A program made the position numbers and the translations under genes. The notes under the pieces were generated by a model. The model was not told the origin of the DNA. It made no database searches and saw only the letters and a list, made by a program, of their open reading frames with translations. From the NCBI GenBank assembly GCA_036939355.1, contig JALLAP010000358.1, positions 1-13,730 of the forward strand: a stretch of 13,730 nucleotides of DNA, read 5' to 3'. This document shows positions 1 to 8,568 of the stretch, piece by piece (the stretch's first letter is position 1; every line of letters starts with the position of its first letter). This DNA is from Thalassiosira profunda (lineage: Eukaryota > Bacillariophyta > Thalassiosirophyceae > Thalassiosirales > Thalassiosiraceae).

Positions 1-117
1 GAGGAGGGCGGCGATTTCGGGATACCGCACCAAAAGGAGGAGTAATGCGGGGAGGGCGAGGTAGAGCAGGAGGAGGGTGGCGAGGATCCGGCGCGGGAGG
101 GAGGAGGGGCGCGGCAT
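1..117 (-). CDS. 5' end of a gene with hydrophobic signal-anchor or first TM segment (partial)
   Basis: This minus-strand frame is open from an ATG at 117-115 to the left edge, giving 39 residues. The start MPRPSSLPRR is basic and is followed by an almost pure Leu/Ala stretch (about residues 11-30: ILATLLLLYLALPALLLLLV), then RYPEIAALL. The ATG is the first after an in-frame stop (TGA, complement of 133-135). The basic-then-hydrophobic layout is that of an ER signal anchor or the first membrane span of a multi-pass protein. The hydrophobic stretch is about 20 residues, longer than a typical cleaved signal peptide, and I see no clear cleavage site. The rest of the protein lies outside the window, so no function can be given. 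The + strand frame over the same bases (ATG at 45) is low-complexity Gly/Arg and is probably a shadow. Gene 454-2139 lies divergently, 336 bp away. Confidence 0.55.
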   Translation of the reverse strand, partial: MPRPSSLPRRILATLLLLYLALPALLLLLVRYPEIAALL

Positions 118-453
118 CCCTTCACTTGAGTCTCATCTGCGCGCCTCCAGCACCTCCGCCTGCTCCTATCTCAGCATGCTGCACGCCCGGCCCCATCAGA
201 ACTAACACACACTGCAATAGCGACGACGGGAGTGTGCGCCGGGTGCGCTGCTTGCCGCGGCAGTCGAGTTGATGGGGTGGTTGAAGAGGAGAAGAAAAAT
301 CTTTGAGCGCGTCATTCCTCTGAAAATTTCACGCCCTGACCCTTACCTTGGGCACTTCGGCGCTTCCCGACGCGCCGCTGTGCAAAACCCTCCCGCCGCC
401 GAGCTTCCGCCCCCGCGACGGTCTCCTCGCTGCACCGCTGTCAAATCTAGGGG
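118..453. other. Divergent intergenic region between the left-edge gene and the six-repeat HA gene
   Basis: This stretch holds no supported gene and should contain the 5' UTRs and promoters of both neighbours. I see no clear TATA box. The only coding-like item is a short + strand frame from ATG 272 to TGA 455-457 (61 codons, MGWLKRRRK...). Its stop overlaps the HA gene's start as ATGA. It could be an upstream ORF if transcription begins before 272, or it could be chance. Confidence 0.4.
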
Positions 454-2139
454 ATGAACGCCGCGAAACAGCCACCGGGCGCCCTCGGTGGCGGCAGCGG
501 AGCTCTCCCGGCTAGGGCCGTTCCAATAAAGAAAGAGGAGGACGTCACCGACGATGAACTTAGCATCGGTCATCCTACAGGCGGTGGACGCTACCAACAC
601 GTTCTGAAGAAAGAGGAGGACGTCGCCACGGATGATGAACTGCAGAACACCGACGATGCTTCCGAGGTGGACAACGTGGCAGAGATAACCGCTGCCCAGG
701 ATATCTCCAAACAGAAGAGAGTGGTAAAAACATTCGAAGCGAGGCTGCAAGACCTGAAGGCGTACAAAGCCGCTCACGGGCACCTCAACATGAAGAAGAG
801 CGAAGACAAAAGCCTGTATGGATTCTGTTCTGACATCAGGAAGGCCCGCAGAGGGAAAGGAACGATGAAACTGAACGAGGAACGCATCGCCTCCTTGGAT
901 TCTTTGGGATTCGTTTGGGAGCCAAAGAGCAAGAGGATCAAGGAGGGTGCGTTCGAGAAGAGACTGGAAGAGCTGAAGGCGTTCAAAGCAAAGCATGGGC
1001 ACGTCAACGTAAAGAAGAACGAAAACAAAAGCCTGGCCGACTTTTGCTACAAACTCAGGTATGCACGCAAAGGAAAAGGCGAGATGAAACTGACAGTGGA
1101 ACGCATAGCCGCCTTGGATGCAATTGGATTCGATTGGACCCAAAGTAGAGGTGCCCCGACATCGTTTCAGGAGAGGCTGCAAGACCTGAAGGCGTACAAA
1201 GCCAAGCATGGACACACCAACGTGAAGAGGAGCGAAGACAAAAGCCTGTATCAATTCTGTAAAAACATCAGACAGGCCCGCAGAGGAAAAGGGAACCGTA
1301 AACTGACCCAGGACAACATCGCCTCTTTGGATGCCCTCGAATTCGATTGGACCCAAAGTAGAGGTGCCCCGACATCGTTTCAGGAGAGACTACAAGAACT
1401 CAAGGCGTACAAAGCCAAGCATCGGCATGTCAGCGTGAAGGAGAGCGAAGACAAAAGCCTGGCTGCCTTTTGTAGGGGCATCAGGAGCGCGCGCAAAGGA
1501 AAGGGCAATATGAAGCTGAACAAGGAACGCATCGCCTCTTTGGATGCGCTTGGCTTCGATTGGGAGACACGGAAAAGGAAAAGGATGCCGTTTCAGGAGA
1601 GATTAGATGAGCTCAAGGCGTACAAAGACAAGCATGGGCATCTGAAGGTGAAGGAGAGCGAAGACAAAAGTCTGGCTCAGTTTTGTGAGAACATCAGAAG
1701 TGCCCGCAGAGAAATCGGGGGAAGAAAGCTAACAAAGGAACGCATAGCCTCGCTGGATGCCCTTGGATTCGATTGGGCGCCTCGGGGTAAGAGCGAGCAG
1801 GAAAGCTTGTTTCGGGAGAGAGTTGACAAGCTGAGGGCATACAAAGCCAAGCATGGGCATGTCAACGTGAAGAAGAGTGAAGACAAAAGGCTTACTCGGT
1901 TTTGCAGTACTGTCAGATACGCCCGCAAAAATCCAGGATGGCGTGGTGGGATAAAGCTGACAGTGGACCGAATAGCCTCGTTGGATGCCCTTGGATTCGA
2001 CTGGAAGATGCTTCCCGAGATTGAGGAAAATGTGGAGAGCGAGGAGCAATCCACCGAGAGCACCCTGCCTCCCATGCCAAAACTGCCCCCTCTTTTGATG
2101 CCTGGCTCTGATGACATCGATGATGTTGTCAAGGTGTAG
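454..2139 (+). CDS. Six-repeat helicase-associated (HA) domain protein without a helicase
   Basis: The protein has 561 residues from ATG 454 to TAG 2137-2139. It contains six tandem copies of a ~71-residue unit starting near residues 94, 167, 238, 309, 380 and 453. The unit reads roughly F-x-x-R-L-x-x-L-K-A-Y-K-A-K-H-G-H-x-N-V-K, then EDKSL-x-x-FC, then R-x-AR, then KLT-x-ERIASLDALGFDW. This matches the 'helicase associated domain' family (Pfam HA), known from C-termini of some bacterial and algal helicases and found as stand-alone arrays in diatoms. Conserved aromatic, basic and W residues suggest nucleic-acid binding, which is inference. No DEAD/H helicase motifs are present. The N-terminus is acidic, with a twin KKEEDV..DDEL motif (residues 25-36 and 51-63); the C-terminal tail is acidic then proline-rich. 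No signal peptide is seen, so it is probably nuclear or cytosolic. Single exon. A longer antisense frame across it is a shadow. Confidence 0.85.
   Translation: MNAAKQPPGALGGGSGALPARAVPIKKEEDVTDDELSIGHPTGGGRYQHVLKKEEDVATDDELQNTDDASEVDNVAEITAAQDISKQKRVVKTFEARLQDLKAYKAAHGHLNMKKSEDKSLYGFCSDIRKARRGKGTMKLNEERIASLDSLGFVWEPKSKRIKEGAFEKRLEELKAFKAKHGHVNVKKNENKSLADFCYKLRYARKGKGEMKLTVERIAALDAIGFDWTQSRGAPTSFQERLQDLKAYKAKHGHTNVKRSEDKSLYQFCKNIRQARRGKGNRKLTQDNIASLDALEFDWTQSRGAPTSFQERLQELKAYKAKHRHVSVKESEDKSLAAFCRGIRSARKGKGNMKLNKERIASLDALGFDWETRKRKRMPFQERLDELKAYKDKHGHLKVKESEDKSLAQFCENIRSARREIGGRKLTKERIASLDALGFDWAPRGKSEQESLFRERVDKLRAYKAKHGHVNVKKSEDKRLTRFCSTVRYARKNPGWRGGIKLTVDRIASLDALGFDWKMLPEIEENVESEEQSTESTLPPMPKLPPLLMPGSDDIDDVVKV
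733..2018 (+). repeat. Six coding tandem HA repeats (~213-219 bp unit)
   Basis: Repeat starts (the codon for the first Phe) fall at 733, 952, 1165, 1378, 1591 and 1810, giving periods of 219, 213, 213, 213 and 219 bp. A 48-bp stretch is identical at 1128-1175 and 1341-1388, exactly 213 bp apart. It spans the linker TQSRGAPTSFQER and points to a recent one-unit duplication or gene conversion between repeats 2/3 and 3/4. The other junctions have different linkers. Confidence 0.85.
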
Positions 2140-2223
2140 AGGGGCGTGTATTTCGAATCGACAACCGTAGTTGTTGGGCCGTGAAATGTAGGGCAAATAA
2201 TGGTCCAAACTGGATACTACCTA

Positions 2224-4551
2224 TCAAAATGTAGCCCCTCCCTCGCCGCTGCCCAGGCTCACACTGGCCGCTCTCGCATTCTCGGCCGCCACTTCGTCTC
2301 CCAGCATGTCCAGAACCGCCCCGTATCTCCACCACAATTCCGGGCAGTTCGACCGCAGCGTGGTGCCCTCGCTGCAAATCGCCCGGGCGAGGCACAGGCT
2401 TTCGTAGTCTCCCACCTCCGTCGCCGCGTAGCACAGAGAATGCTCGATGAACTGTCGCAGGTTGAAATCCCATCCAATTGGAGCGCAAGATGATGGCGTG
2501 GAAGATGCGACATCAGCGTCAGGAAGGGCGTAGGTGGAGGATGGCAATCCGGCAGGCATTTCCCATCGCTGACACGAGTCCCTCGCCTGCGACAGCAATC
2601 GCACGACTTCTCTCCATTCTTCCACTTCAGATGCATTAGCTTCCGCCGTTGCTTCCTTTGATTGACCAAGCTTCAACAATCTCCCCATCTTGTGCAAGCC
2701 TTCCATTGCGCATTGCAGTGTTCGCGAGACGTCGTTGTTGTGTATCTTTTCCGGCTCAACCAGTAGCGACGAAGCCAGCACTGCCATCGGCATGTACTCG
2801 ACGGGAGTTTTGACTCCCGCAACGGAGCCGTCGTCGTCGTCATGTTTCAGTGTAGCCGCCCAAGCCGCGCTCAGATCTGCCCATCGGTGGTCCGATGCAG
2901 CAACACCGTCGCAGAGCGTCAGGCGCAATAGCAAGGATGTGGCATGCGCGAGCAAGAGAGGACTGGGCGGAAGCCAACAGAGGACGTCTTCCATCGTTCG
3001 TCTCTTCGGCTTCGTTGATTGTTGCTCCGTCGAACCTTGCTTCACTTCTTCCGAATCGCCGGATTGCGGTGCAACTTTGCTTGCCTCATTGGCACTGCCG
3101 CTTCCACCTCCGCCAAGCCAGCCCGTGAACATCGAGCCCACCGCGCCGGCCATATCTCGCTTGATGCTTCGCGGCACCCTCGCTTCCCACAAGCAAACCT
3201 CCTCGCCGCCCATCTCCACTCCCTGCACGTCGTTGCCGCTATACTCGAGCACATTCCCAAAGCCCCCGTCGTACAATCGCACCGTCGATCGATCCGCACC
3301 AGCCCCTCGGCGATCCAACAGCGCAATGCCCCCGTAGCCCTTCATCCTGGTATGAAAATGGAGAAATCCGCACCCCTCGTAATTCTGCGTCCCATCGTAT
3401 CCTGCCAGCTTGGACACCATCTCCGACGATCGGCCCTCCGCCGCCAACGCGTGCGACAACGCCCACACGGCCACGCCCCCGGCCCCGTCCACATCTCGCG
3501 AGATGGCCGTCTCCGCGAGCCGCTCGGCCGTCGAGGCCCGCGACGACACCGACGACGACGACAGGCCCACGGCGACGAGGGCGCCGGCCAGGCTGTTGGC
3601 GAAGGATCGCGGCTGCAAGGCTCCCCCGCCGCGTTCGTCCCAGTAGGCCGAGACGTTCGTCGCCGCTCGCAGCGCGCTGGTGGCATCTCCGAGGGTGTAC
3701 GCCACGTCCAATGCCAGGCTCAGCCCGAGCAAGTCCCCCGGGAACAATTCCAACAGGCGAAGGTACGCCCCCATCGCCGCGCGGTGATTGTTTTGCAGCA
3801 GCTGGTGCAACGCGTGCAGATGCCACCGCTCCCGTGGCGTCAGCAGGTGCACCGGTTCGTCCGATTTTCCATCCAATTGCGCACCAGAGATGACAGCATC
3901 ACGAAAGGCCACCGCGCGATTGGCAATGGTCCACAAACTCGGAGGCCCGCTCTCCACATCGCGCGTTGCATTCAGCAGCCGGTCGATGCGACGGACGTAG
4001 TGCGCGCCCCCCTGCGCCGCCACGGGCGCCACGGCGGCCACGGCCAGCATCGGCGCTGTGGTCACCACCTCCCCGCCATTTTCATAAGTTGTATCACCAG
4101 TTGCATCACCACCACTTCCGTTCCACCCCCACGCGCATCTCAGCAGTTCCCCCCACGCCAGCGCACTCGCATGAAACGCCCGGGCCTCCGGACCATCGCC
4201 GTCGTTGCCATTGTGCGTCGTCGCGGCGCCCTTGGAGACGACACAGAGGACCATGCCGTCGAAGGACGACAGGTCCTGGGCGACGCTCCCGGGCGTCAAT
4301 GGCGCTGGTTGTATCTGCGAGCTGCCGTCGCTGTTTGTGTTTGCTCGATTGCTTTGATTTGCAGATTGCAGCGACGTCAAATCGACCGAGTTCAGTGCAT
4401 CATTATCCACATTTTTGACAAAGGTGACTGCCTCCCCGAAGATGTCAGGCTGTCGCAGAATTCCGTCGGGGAGGCGCTCCACGCCCGCCTCGACCCCCCC
4501 GGCGGCATCAAAGTTGACGTGCGAGCCGAAGCTCCGGCCAGCGCCCATCAT
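2224..4551 (-). CDS. TTC38-like tetratricopeptide-repeat protein
   Basis: From the twin ATG at 4551/4548 this encodes 775 residues, ending at TGA (2224-2226). Around residues 230-300 it has LTPRERWHLHALHQLL, then NHRAAMGAYLRLLELFPGDLLGLSLALDVAYTLGD, a TPR-like helical pair that matches the core of TTC38 proteins (handling of one unit, 'hP.D.LALK..HD..f.lG'). Near residues 355-415, VAVWALSHALAAEGR followed by a FLHFHTRMKGYGGIALLDRRG segment matches the TTC38 pattern 'DAWavHavAHv.EmeGR ... yH.wWH.AL..l..G'. Low-complexity Ser, Asp and Gly inserts make it much longer than animal TTC38 (about 470 residues). The biochemical role of the family is unknown. The frame stays open upstream to an ATG at 4836, which would add 95 Arg-rich residues; I cannot decide between the starts. 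It is convergent with the HA gene (84 bp between stops). Confidence 0.7.
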   Translation of the reverse strand: MMGAGRSFGSHVNFDAAGGVEAGVERLPDGILRQPDIFGEAVTFVKNVDNDALNSVDLTSLQSANQSNRANTNSDGSSQIQPAPLTPGSVAQDLSSFDGMVLCVVSKGAATTHNGNDGDGPEARAFHASALAWGELLRCAWGWNGSGGDATGDTTYENGGEVVTTAPMLAVAAVAPVAAQGGAHYVRRIDRLLNATRDVESGPPSLWTIANRAVAFRDAVISGAQLDGKSDEPVHLLTPRERWHLHALHQLLQNNHRAAMGAYLRLLELFPGDLLGLSLALDVAYTLGDATSALRAATNVSAYWDERGGGALQPRSFANSLAGALVAVGLSSSSVSSRASTAERLAETAISRDVDGAGGVAVWALSHALAAEGRSSEMVSKLAGYDGTQNYEGCGFLHFHTRMKGYGGIALLDRRGAGADRSTVRLYDGGFGNVLEYSGNDVQGVEMGGEEVCLWEARVPRSIKRDMAGAVGSMFTGWLGGGGSGSANEASKVAPQSGDSEEVKQGSTEQQSTKPKRRTMEDVLCWLPPSPLLLAHATSLLLRLTLCDGVAASDHRWADLSAAWAATLKHDDDDGSVAGVKTPVEYMPMAVLASSLLVEPEKIHNNDVSRTLQCAMEGLHKMGRLLKLGQSKEATAEANASEVEEWREVVRLLSQARDSCQRWEMPAGLPSSTYALPDADVASSTPSSCAPIGWDFNLRQFIEHSLCYAATEVGDYESLCLARAICSEGTTLRSNCPELWWRYGAVLDMLGDEVAAENARAASVSLGSGEGGATF

Positions 4552-5131
4552 GTGATCACAATTTGACGGCTGCGGAAAAATACCTCCGAGCGCATGAAAC
4601 GCACGGCGCCTCTTCAGTGGCAACCCGCGCCGAATTGCAAATGAGGACGCCCCATCGAGCCGCGGCCGTTGTTGATGCGTGCATGCACCGTGTTGGAAGC
4701 GAGGCAGCGGCACCATCACACGAGTTTGTTTCACCGATCTCGCGGGCAAAATTTGCGAGGACAGCCATCGGTTCCGAGCGCATCCCGCCCAGCGGCCGCC
4801 TCCGCGGGGGAGGTGGCGCAGCTGCGAGGCGGCCATCGTCGCCTGATGGCTGGGCTAGAGCTGGCCGGGCCGCCGCCGCGCCCGCTTGCAACAAGTTTTT
4901 CAGTTACCTACCTCTAGATACGTACCACCTATGTAGCCGTGTTGGCCCTTGCAAACTTGCAACTCAAAGAGCAACGAGCAGGGGGACTTGCTCGCCGCCG
5001 GGGACGCATCATAGTCCTGCACCGACGACGACGAGGACCCCCGCAACGACGGTGGCAGGATCGGGACCGCCTATCGGGATTTGCAATTGTTCGTTGAAAA
5101 CTGATTGGTGGGGGCGAGGAGCAATAAAAAT
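4552..5131. other. Divergent intergenic region between the TTC38-like and ankyrin genes
   Basis: About 580 bp lies between the chosen starts. The minus frame up to 4836 may still be coding (see the TTC38-like gene). No RNA gene or repeat is recognised. A + strand frame covering 4563-5177 starts at TTG, is rich in Ala, Arg and Pro, and has no family likeness, so it is not called. The sequence just before the ankyrin start is A-rich (GCAATAAAAATATGG), a plausible eukaryotic start context. Confidence 0.4.
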
Positions 5132-7006
5132 ATGGACGACGCTGGATCTGACGACGCCCACAGGCAAGAACGGCTGACGGCACTTTGCACCTCCTTGGAG
5201 GAGTTTTGTGTGTCCGATGCACTCTCTCTGGATGGACTGCGGAAGAGACTTGCGGCCATCCCGCCCAGCTTCCTCGAGCAGTCCTTCCTCCTCTGCTACG
5301 TATGCAAAAATGAGCGGGTGACGATGGAAATTGCGAAATGTATTTTGGACGCCATCCCCGGAGCGCCCGATGCACCCGTTCGCAACCCGAGGGGATCGAC
5401 AAATTACCCTCTGCACGTGGCCTGCGCCAACGAGAAATGTTCTGACGATATTATCGAATTATTGGTCGAGAAGAGCGAATCGGCAATACTTCACCACTTG
5501 TGCGCCGTACCGCCCCATGGGGTGCCCAGCGGGGAATACGACCATAGCTGCGTTGAAGGCACGCCCATCCACTATTACCTCGCTCGAGGGAGCAATATTG
5601 ATATTGGAACGGTCAAGATGCTGGTAGAAGCATGCCCTGAATCTCTGAATACGGCCGACGAGGAATCTGGTTTCACGCCTCTCCATGTTTACCTTTGCAA
5701 TCCATGCTCCGACCTTGCCATTGTTCGGTTCCTGATTGACAAGGAGCCATATTCTGCCCAATGGCCCTGCGGTTACGATGAGGTCCCTCTGCACTTTGCA
5801 TGCGCGAACAGCAATGCCAATGCAGCGTTGGTTGGGTTTCTTCTGGGCTCATTCCCAGAGGCGATTCACCATGCCAATGTTAGCGGGCATCTTCCAATAC
5901 ACATTCTTTGCCAGAACAGGGAGTTGAACGATTCAGCTTCGCTTGAAATATACGCCATGCTCGCAGAAAGGGAGCCTGGGCTGTTGCGAGAGACCGACGC
6001 CGATGGAGAGCTTCCCATTCATTTGGCTGCTGCGCACAAATCTCTCGAGTTTTGCAAAGTTCTCCTCGAGGCTTACCCAGAATCGGTGGGGATTGAAACA
6101 GATGCAGGAGCTTTGCCATTCCACCAGGCCTGCAGGGGAGGATATCTCGACACTGTGAAATATTTGCTTGAGCTACGGCCGGGAGATTTGTTTGCAACCA
6201 CAGAAGGAGGTTACTTCCCCATTCATTTTGCGGCAGGCTGTTGGTACCCTGAGAGGAGAGCCGAGATCGTCAGATACTTGCTGCAGAAGGATCCAGAGGG
6301 TGCAACAAGGACCACTACCGAAACGCAAAGCTTGCCGTTGCATTTGGCGTGTCGTTACACCAGTGAATGCCTAGAATCAGTGAAGGTGCTGTTCGATAGC
6401 CACCCTTGGGCCATTGTCGCTGAGGATAGCGACGGGAAAACACCCGTGGATCTGGCCCGTACCCGGGCCTCTCGGGACCGAGACCACTTGCCTGTGGTTC
6501 GCTTCCTAGAATATCAGCTCGAGCATTGTCAAAAATCCCAAGATAGGACGGCCATGACATCAGTGGATGAAAACGGCCGCCTCCCACTCCACAATGCATT
6601 GTGGTATGTGCACACTCTTGGCACAATCAAGCTTTTGGTCAAGGGGAACCCCTCTGCTCTGCAGGTGGCCGATCGCGAAACCGCACTACCCTTGCACATC
6701 GCCTGCGCATTTAGCACAGCCGACATCGTGCGGTACTTGTTGGAGTTCGACAGTAGCCACCTGGAGGCTCGCGACCAAATTGGAGATACCATTCTACACT
6801 GCGCATGCCGCCGAGGCAATTTAGGGGTGGCGACTTATTTGCTGGAGCGAAACGTCCCGTTGGTTTCGGAACGGAATTATGCAAACAAACTCCCAATTCA
6901 CTTGCTATGCGAGGCGGACGAAGATGAGGTGGATCGCCAAAGCCCGGAGTACGTGGAAACGATTTGGCGTCTGCTCCTGGCCCACCCCGAAACGGTCTTG
7001 GAATGA
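5132..7006 (+). CDS. Ankyrin-repeat protein
   Basis: The protein has 624 residues from ATG 5132 (MDDAGSDD...) to TGA 7004-7006. I chose this ATG because the open frame extends upstream only to a TTG at 5105. Residues 1-90 are helical, non-ankyrin sequence with no recognised domain. From about residue 91 to the end there are a dozen or more ankyrin units with the hallmark P-L/I-H-x-A/L-C/A and following helix: YPLHVACANE, TPIHYYLARG, TPLHVYLCNP, VPLHFACANS, LPIHILCQNR, LPIHLAAAHK, LPFHQACRGG, FPIHFAAGCW, LPLHLACRYT, LPLHNALWYV, LPLHIACAFS, TILHCACRRG, LPIHLLCEAD. Ankyrin arrays are protein-protein interaction scaffolds and the partner cannot be read from sequence. No signal peptide or membrane span is seen. 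Large families of this ankyrin type are common in diatoms. It is single-exon and convergent with the RING/TRAF gene (150 bp between stops). Confidence 0.88.
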   Translation: MDDAGSDDAHRQERLTALCTSLEEFCVSDALSLDGLRKRLAAIPPSFLEQSFLLCYVCKNERVTMEIAKCILDAIPGAPDAPVRNPRGSTNYPLHVACANEKCSDDIIELLVEKSESAILHHLCAVPPHGVPSGEYDHSCVEGTPIHYYLARGSNIDIGTVKMLVEACPESLNTADEESGFTPLHVYLCNPCSDLAIVRFLIDKEPYSAQWPCGYDEVPLHFACANSNANAALVGFLLGSFPEAIHHANVSGHLPIHILCQNRELNDSASLEIYAMLAEREPGLLRETDADGELPIHLAAAHKSLEFCKVLLEAYPESVGIETDAGALPFHQACRGGYLDTVKYLLELRPGDLFATTEGGYFPIHFAAGCWYPERRAEIVRYLLQKDPEGATRTTTETQSLPLHLACRYTSECLESVKVLFDSHPWAIVAEDSDGKTPVDLARTRASRDRDHLPVVRFLEYQLEHCQKSQDRTAMTSVDENGRLPLHNALWYVHTLGTIKLLVKGNPSALQVADRETALPLHIACAFSTADIVRYLLEFDSSHLEARDQIGDTILHCACRRGNLGVATYLLERNVPLVSERNYANKLPIHLLCEADEDEVDRQSPEYVETIWRLLLAHPETVLE

Positions 7007-7156
7007 TGCTCTTCAGTTCTTTTTGAGAGCTGCCGCTATTCGACGATGTTGACTAGTTTCGAGTCCACAATAACCACAGAACCGTGTGTTTGCGAATGAG
7101 AAAGTAATCGAGTGAATCTTCAAGTACATTGTGTTTACCTAAAGGATCCGCCTGAT

Positions 7157-8568
7157 TCAGTCCTGTTCTTGCCGATGCCGCCGAGTCCGCAGAAGCGCGG
7201 CGCTGTGTTTGCGAATGTCAAAGCTCGCACGAATTGCGCAGGCGAACCGGGCATTCTGCGAATGTAAAGCAGTCATCAAATCAGCCCGAGTGAATACACT
7301 CCCATCGCTCTTCTTGAGAGTCATCAACCAATGGAATGTTCCCGACGGGGCGATCCTTTTCTCCTCTTCCCTGTCAAATGCTGCGTAAGCGGGTGGGGAG
7401 AAAGATGTATTTTCCGTCACCCTTAGATGCATGTTCTTGATTTGGACCAGATCATGCAGTGGTGGCGCACAGTTGATCGATGCCGAGCAGACGGAAATCT
7501 TGACCGGCTCATTGGCACCACATAATTGGAGCTTGAGGAAGAGCTCATACTGAGACATGCCAGATGCGATGGCGCTCTCAATAACGGGGCTCCCTACGAA
7601 CAACTCCCCGCTTATAGCCCAATGAATTTCAACGTGATCCCAATTCATGCTTTCCTGTGTCTGAATCAGTTTCTGATCGACGAGCGCCGCGTGGTACTGA
7701 GCCTGCTCCGCGTGGTGCGCAGCGGCATCCTCTCTCTTAAACCTGACCTTGCAGCCGTGGCGGGAGAATTCGCACCGCAGGAGCATCTTGGGGCATTCGG
7801 AATAATGGCCACTCACTTCCATAGGATCCCAAGGGTACCCATCATTGTCATCGGCTTTGACGCCAGGAAATGACTCTCGTGGAAGAATGTGGGGGTCGAT
7901 CGATCCCAACGCTTCGCGAGCCATCGACTCCCCACAAAAGTGGCACTGCACCACACCCTTTGGGCACAGCGCTTCCTTGTGAAACTTTATCCCGCTATGC
8001 GGCAACGTCATCTGGCACTTGTCGCACGTCACTTCACGGGAGGAGCAAACCACCTTCGTGTGATGTTCGAGGTGCATCCGGAGCATCTCCGCACACAGCC
8101 CAGCGGGCACTGGACGGTGACATATGGACACACCTTCTTGTGCCTGTCCATCCACTGCCCCAGCGACCCCTCCCAGTCGCAACCGCCACTTTTTGCTTGG
8201 CTGTCATCAGCATCGGCATCTCCCCCGTCCGTACAGCTCCTCTTGCGGCTATCCCCGTCGCCCTCTCTCCCCACATTGCACCGCACGCGCAAATTATCCA
8301 CCATGTCGCGCACCGGCCGATTCGGCAGATTGATCCTTGTAGCTCTGCAAGTGGGGCACGCCTCGTCGCCCCGCGCGCTCATCTGCCGCAAGCACGGGCC
8401 GCAGAACGTGTGGCCGGAGTTGCACGCCGTGGTGGCCTCGCGGTTGACCTCGAGGCAGATGGTGCACCTCAGATTGTCGTCGAGGGGTTCGTCGAGATAG
8501 AGGACGTTGGGGAGAGCGACGCCGGCCGCGCCCTCGGCGCTCTCGGCGTCCGAATCCGGGTTGGACAT
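7157..8568 (-). CDS. RING plus TRAF-type zinc-finger protein, frame broken once near 8092-8097
   Basis: The start is ATG 8568 (MSNPDSDAES...); the open frame upstream of it has only a GTG (8667). A RING finger follows with ligands C35, C38, C49, H53, C56, C59, C71 and C74 (CTIC ... CNSGHTFCGPC ... CPTC). Next come TRAF-type zinc fingers: CDWEGSLGQWMDRHKKVCPY, then VTVQCPLGC. The frame then breaks at the GGC TGT GTG run; the other frame resumes with AEMLRMHLEHHTKVVC and more fingers (VTCDKCQMTL, VVQCHFCG, LLRCEFSRHGC). It ends in a ~150-residue C-terminal region of uncertain fold (possibly MATH-like), stopping at TGA 7157-7159. The family typically acts as E3 ubiquitin ligases or adaptors. The family pattern GC-G-A/E at the break fits a missing base. 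Sequencing error, a true mutation, or (less likely) splicing are the options. Confidence 0.75.
8092..8097 (-). other. Frameshift site in the RING/TRAF gene
   Basis: On the minus strand the sequence is GGC TGT GTG CGG AGA TGC. The upstream frame is clearly coding up to GGC TGT (Gly-Cys of the TRAF finger). The downstream coding frame reads GCG GAG ATG CTC (AEML). Moving between them needs one extra base or loss of two, inside a TG dinucleotide run. Removal of a 41-bp GT...AG stretch (8054-8094) would also restore the frame, but it would delete the finger's conserved AEMLRMHLEHH segment. Confidence 0.7.

Noticed and set aside
343..1356. 337-codon minus-strand open frame over the HA repeats
   Set aside because: Its apparent repeats are simply the reverse reading of the HA repeat array.
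3019..4566. 515-codon + strand open frame opposite the TTC38-like gene
   Set aside because: Its product is Arg/His/Pro-rich with no family likeness, while the minus strand shows ordered TTC38 motifs. GC-rich codon use on one strand leaves the other open.
4563..5177. 204-codon + strand frame between the TTC38-like and ankyrin genes
   Set aside because: It starts at TTG, is low-complexity, and overlaps the ankyrin start in another frame.
8054..8094. 41-bp GT...AG stretch as an intron in the RING/TRAF gene
   Set aside because: It would restore the frame but delete the conserved AEMLRMHLEHH part of the zinc finger and is shorter than usual introns. A missing base is the simpler reading; kept only as an alternative.
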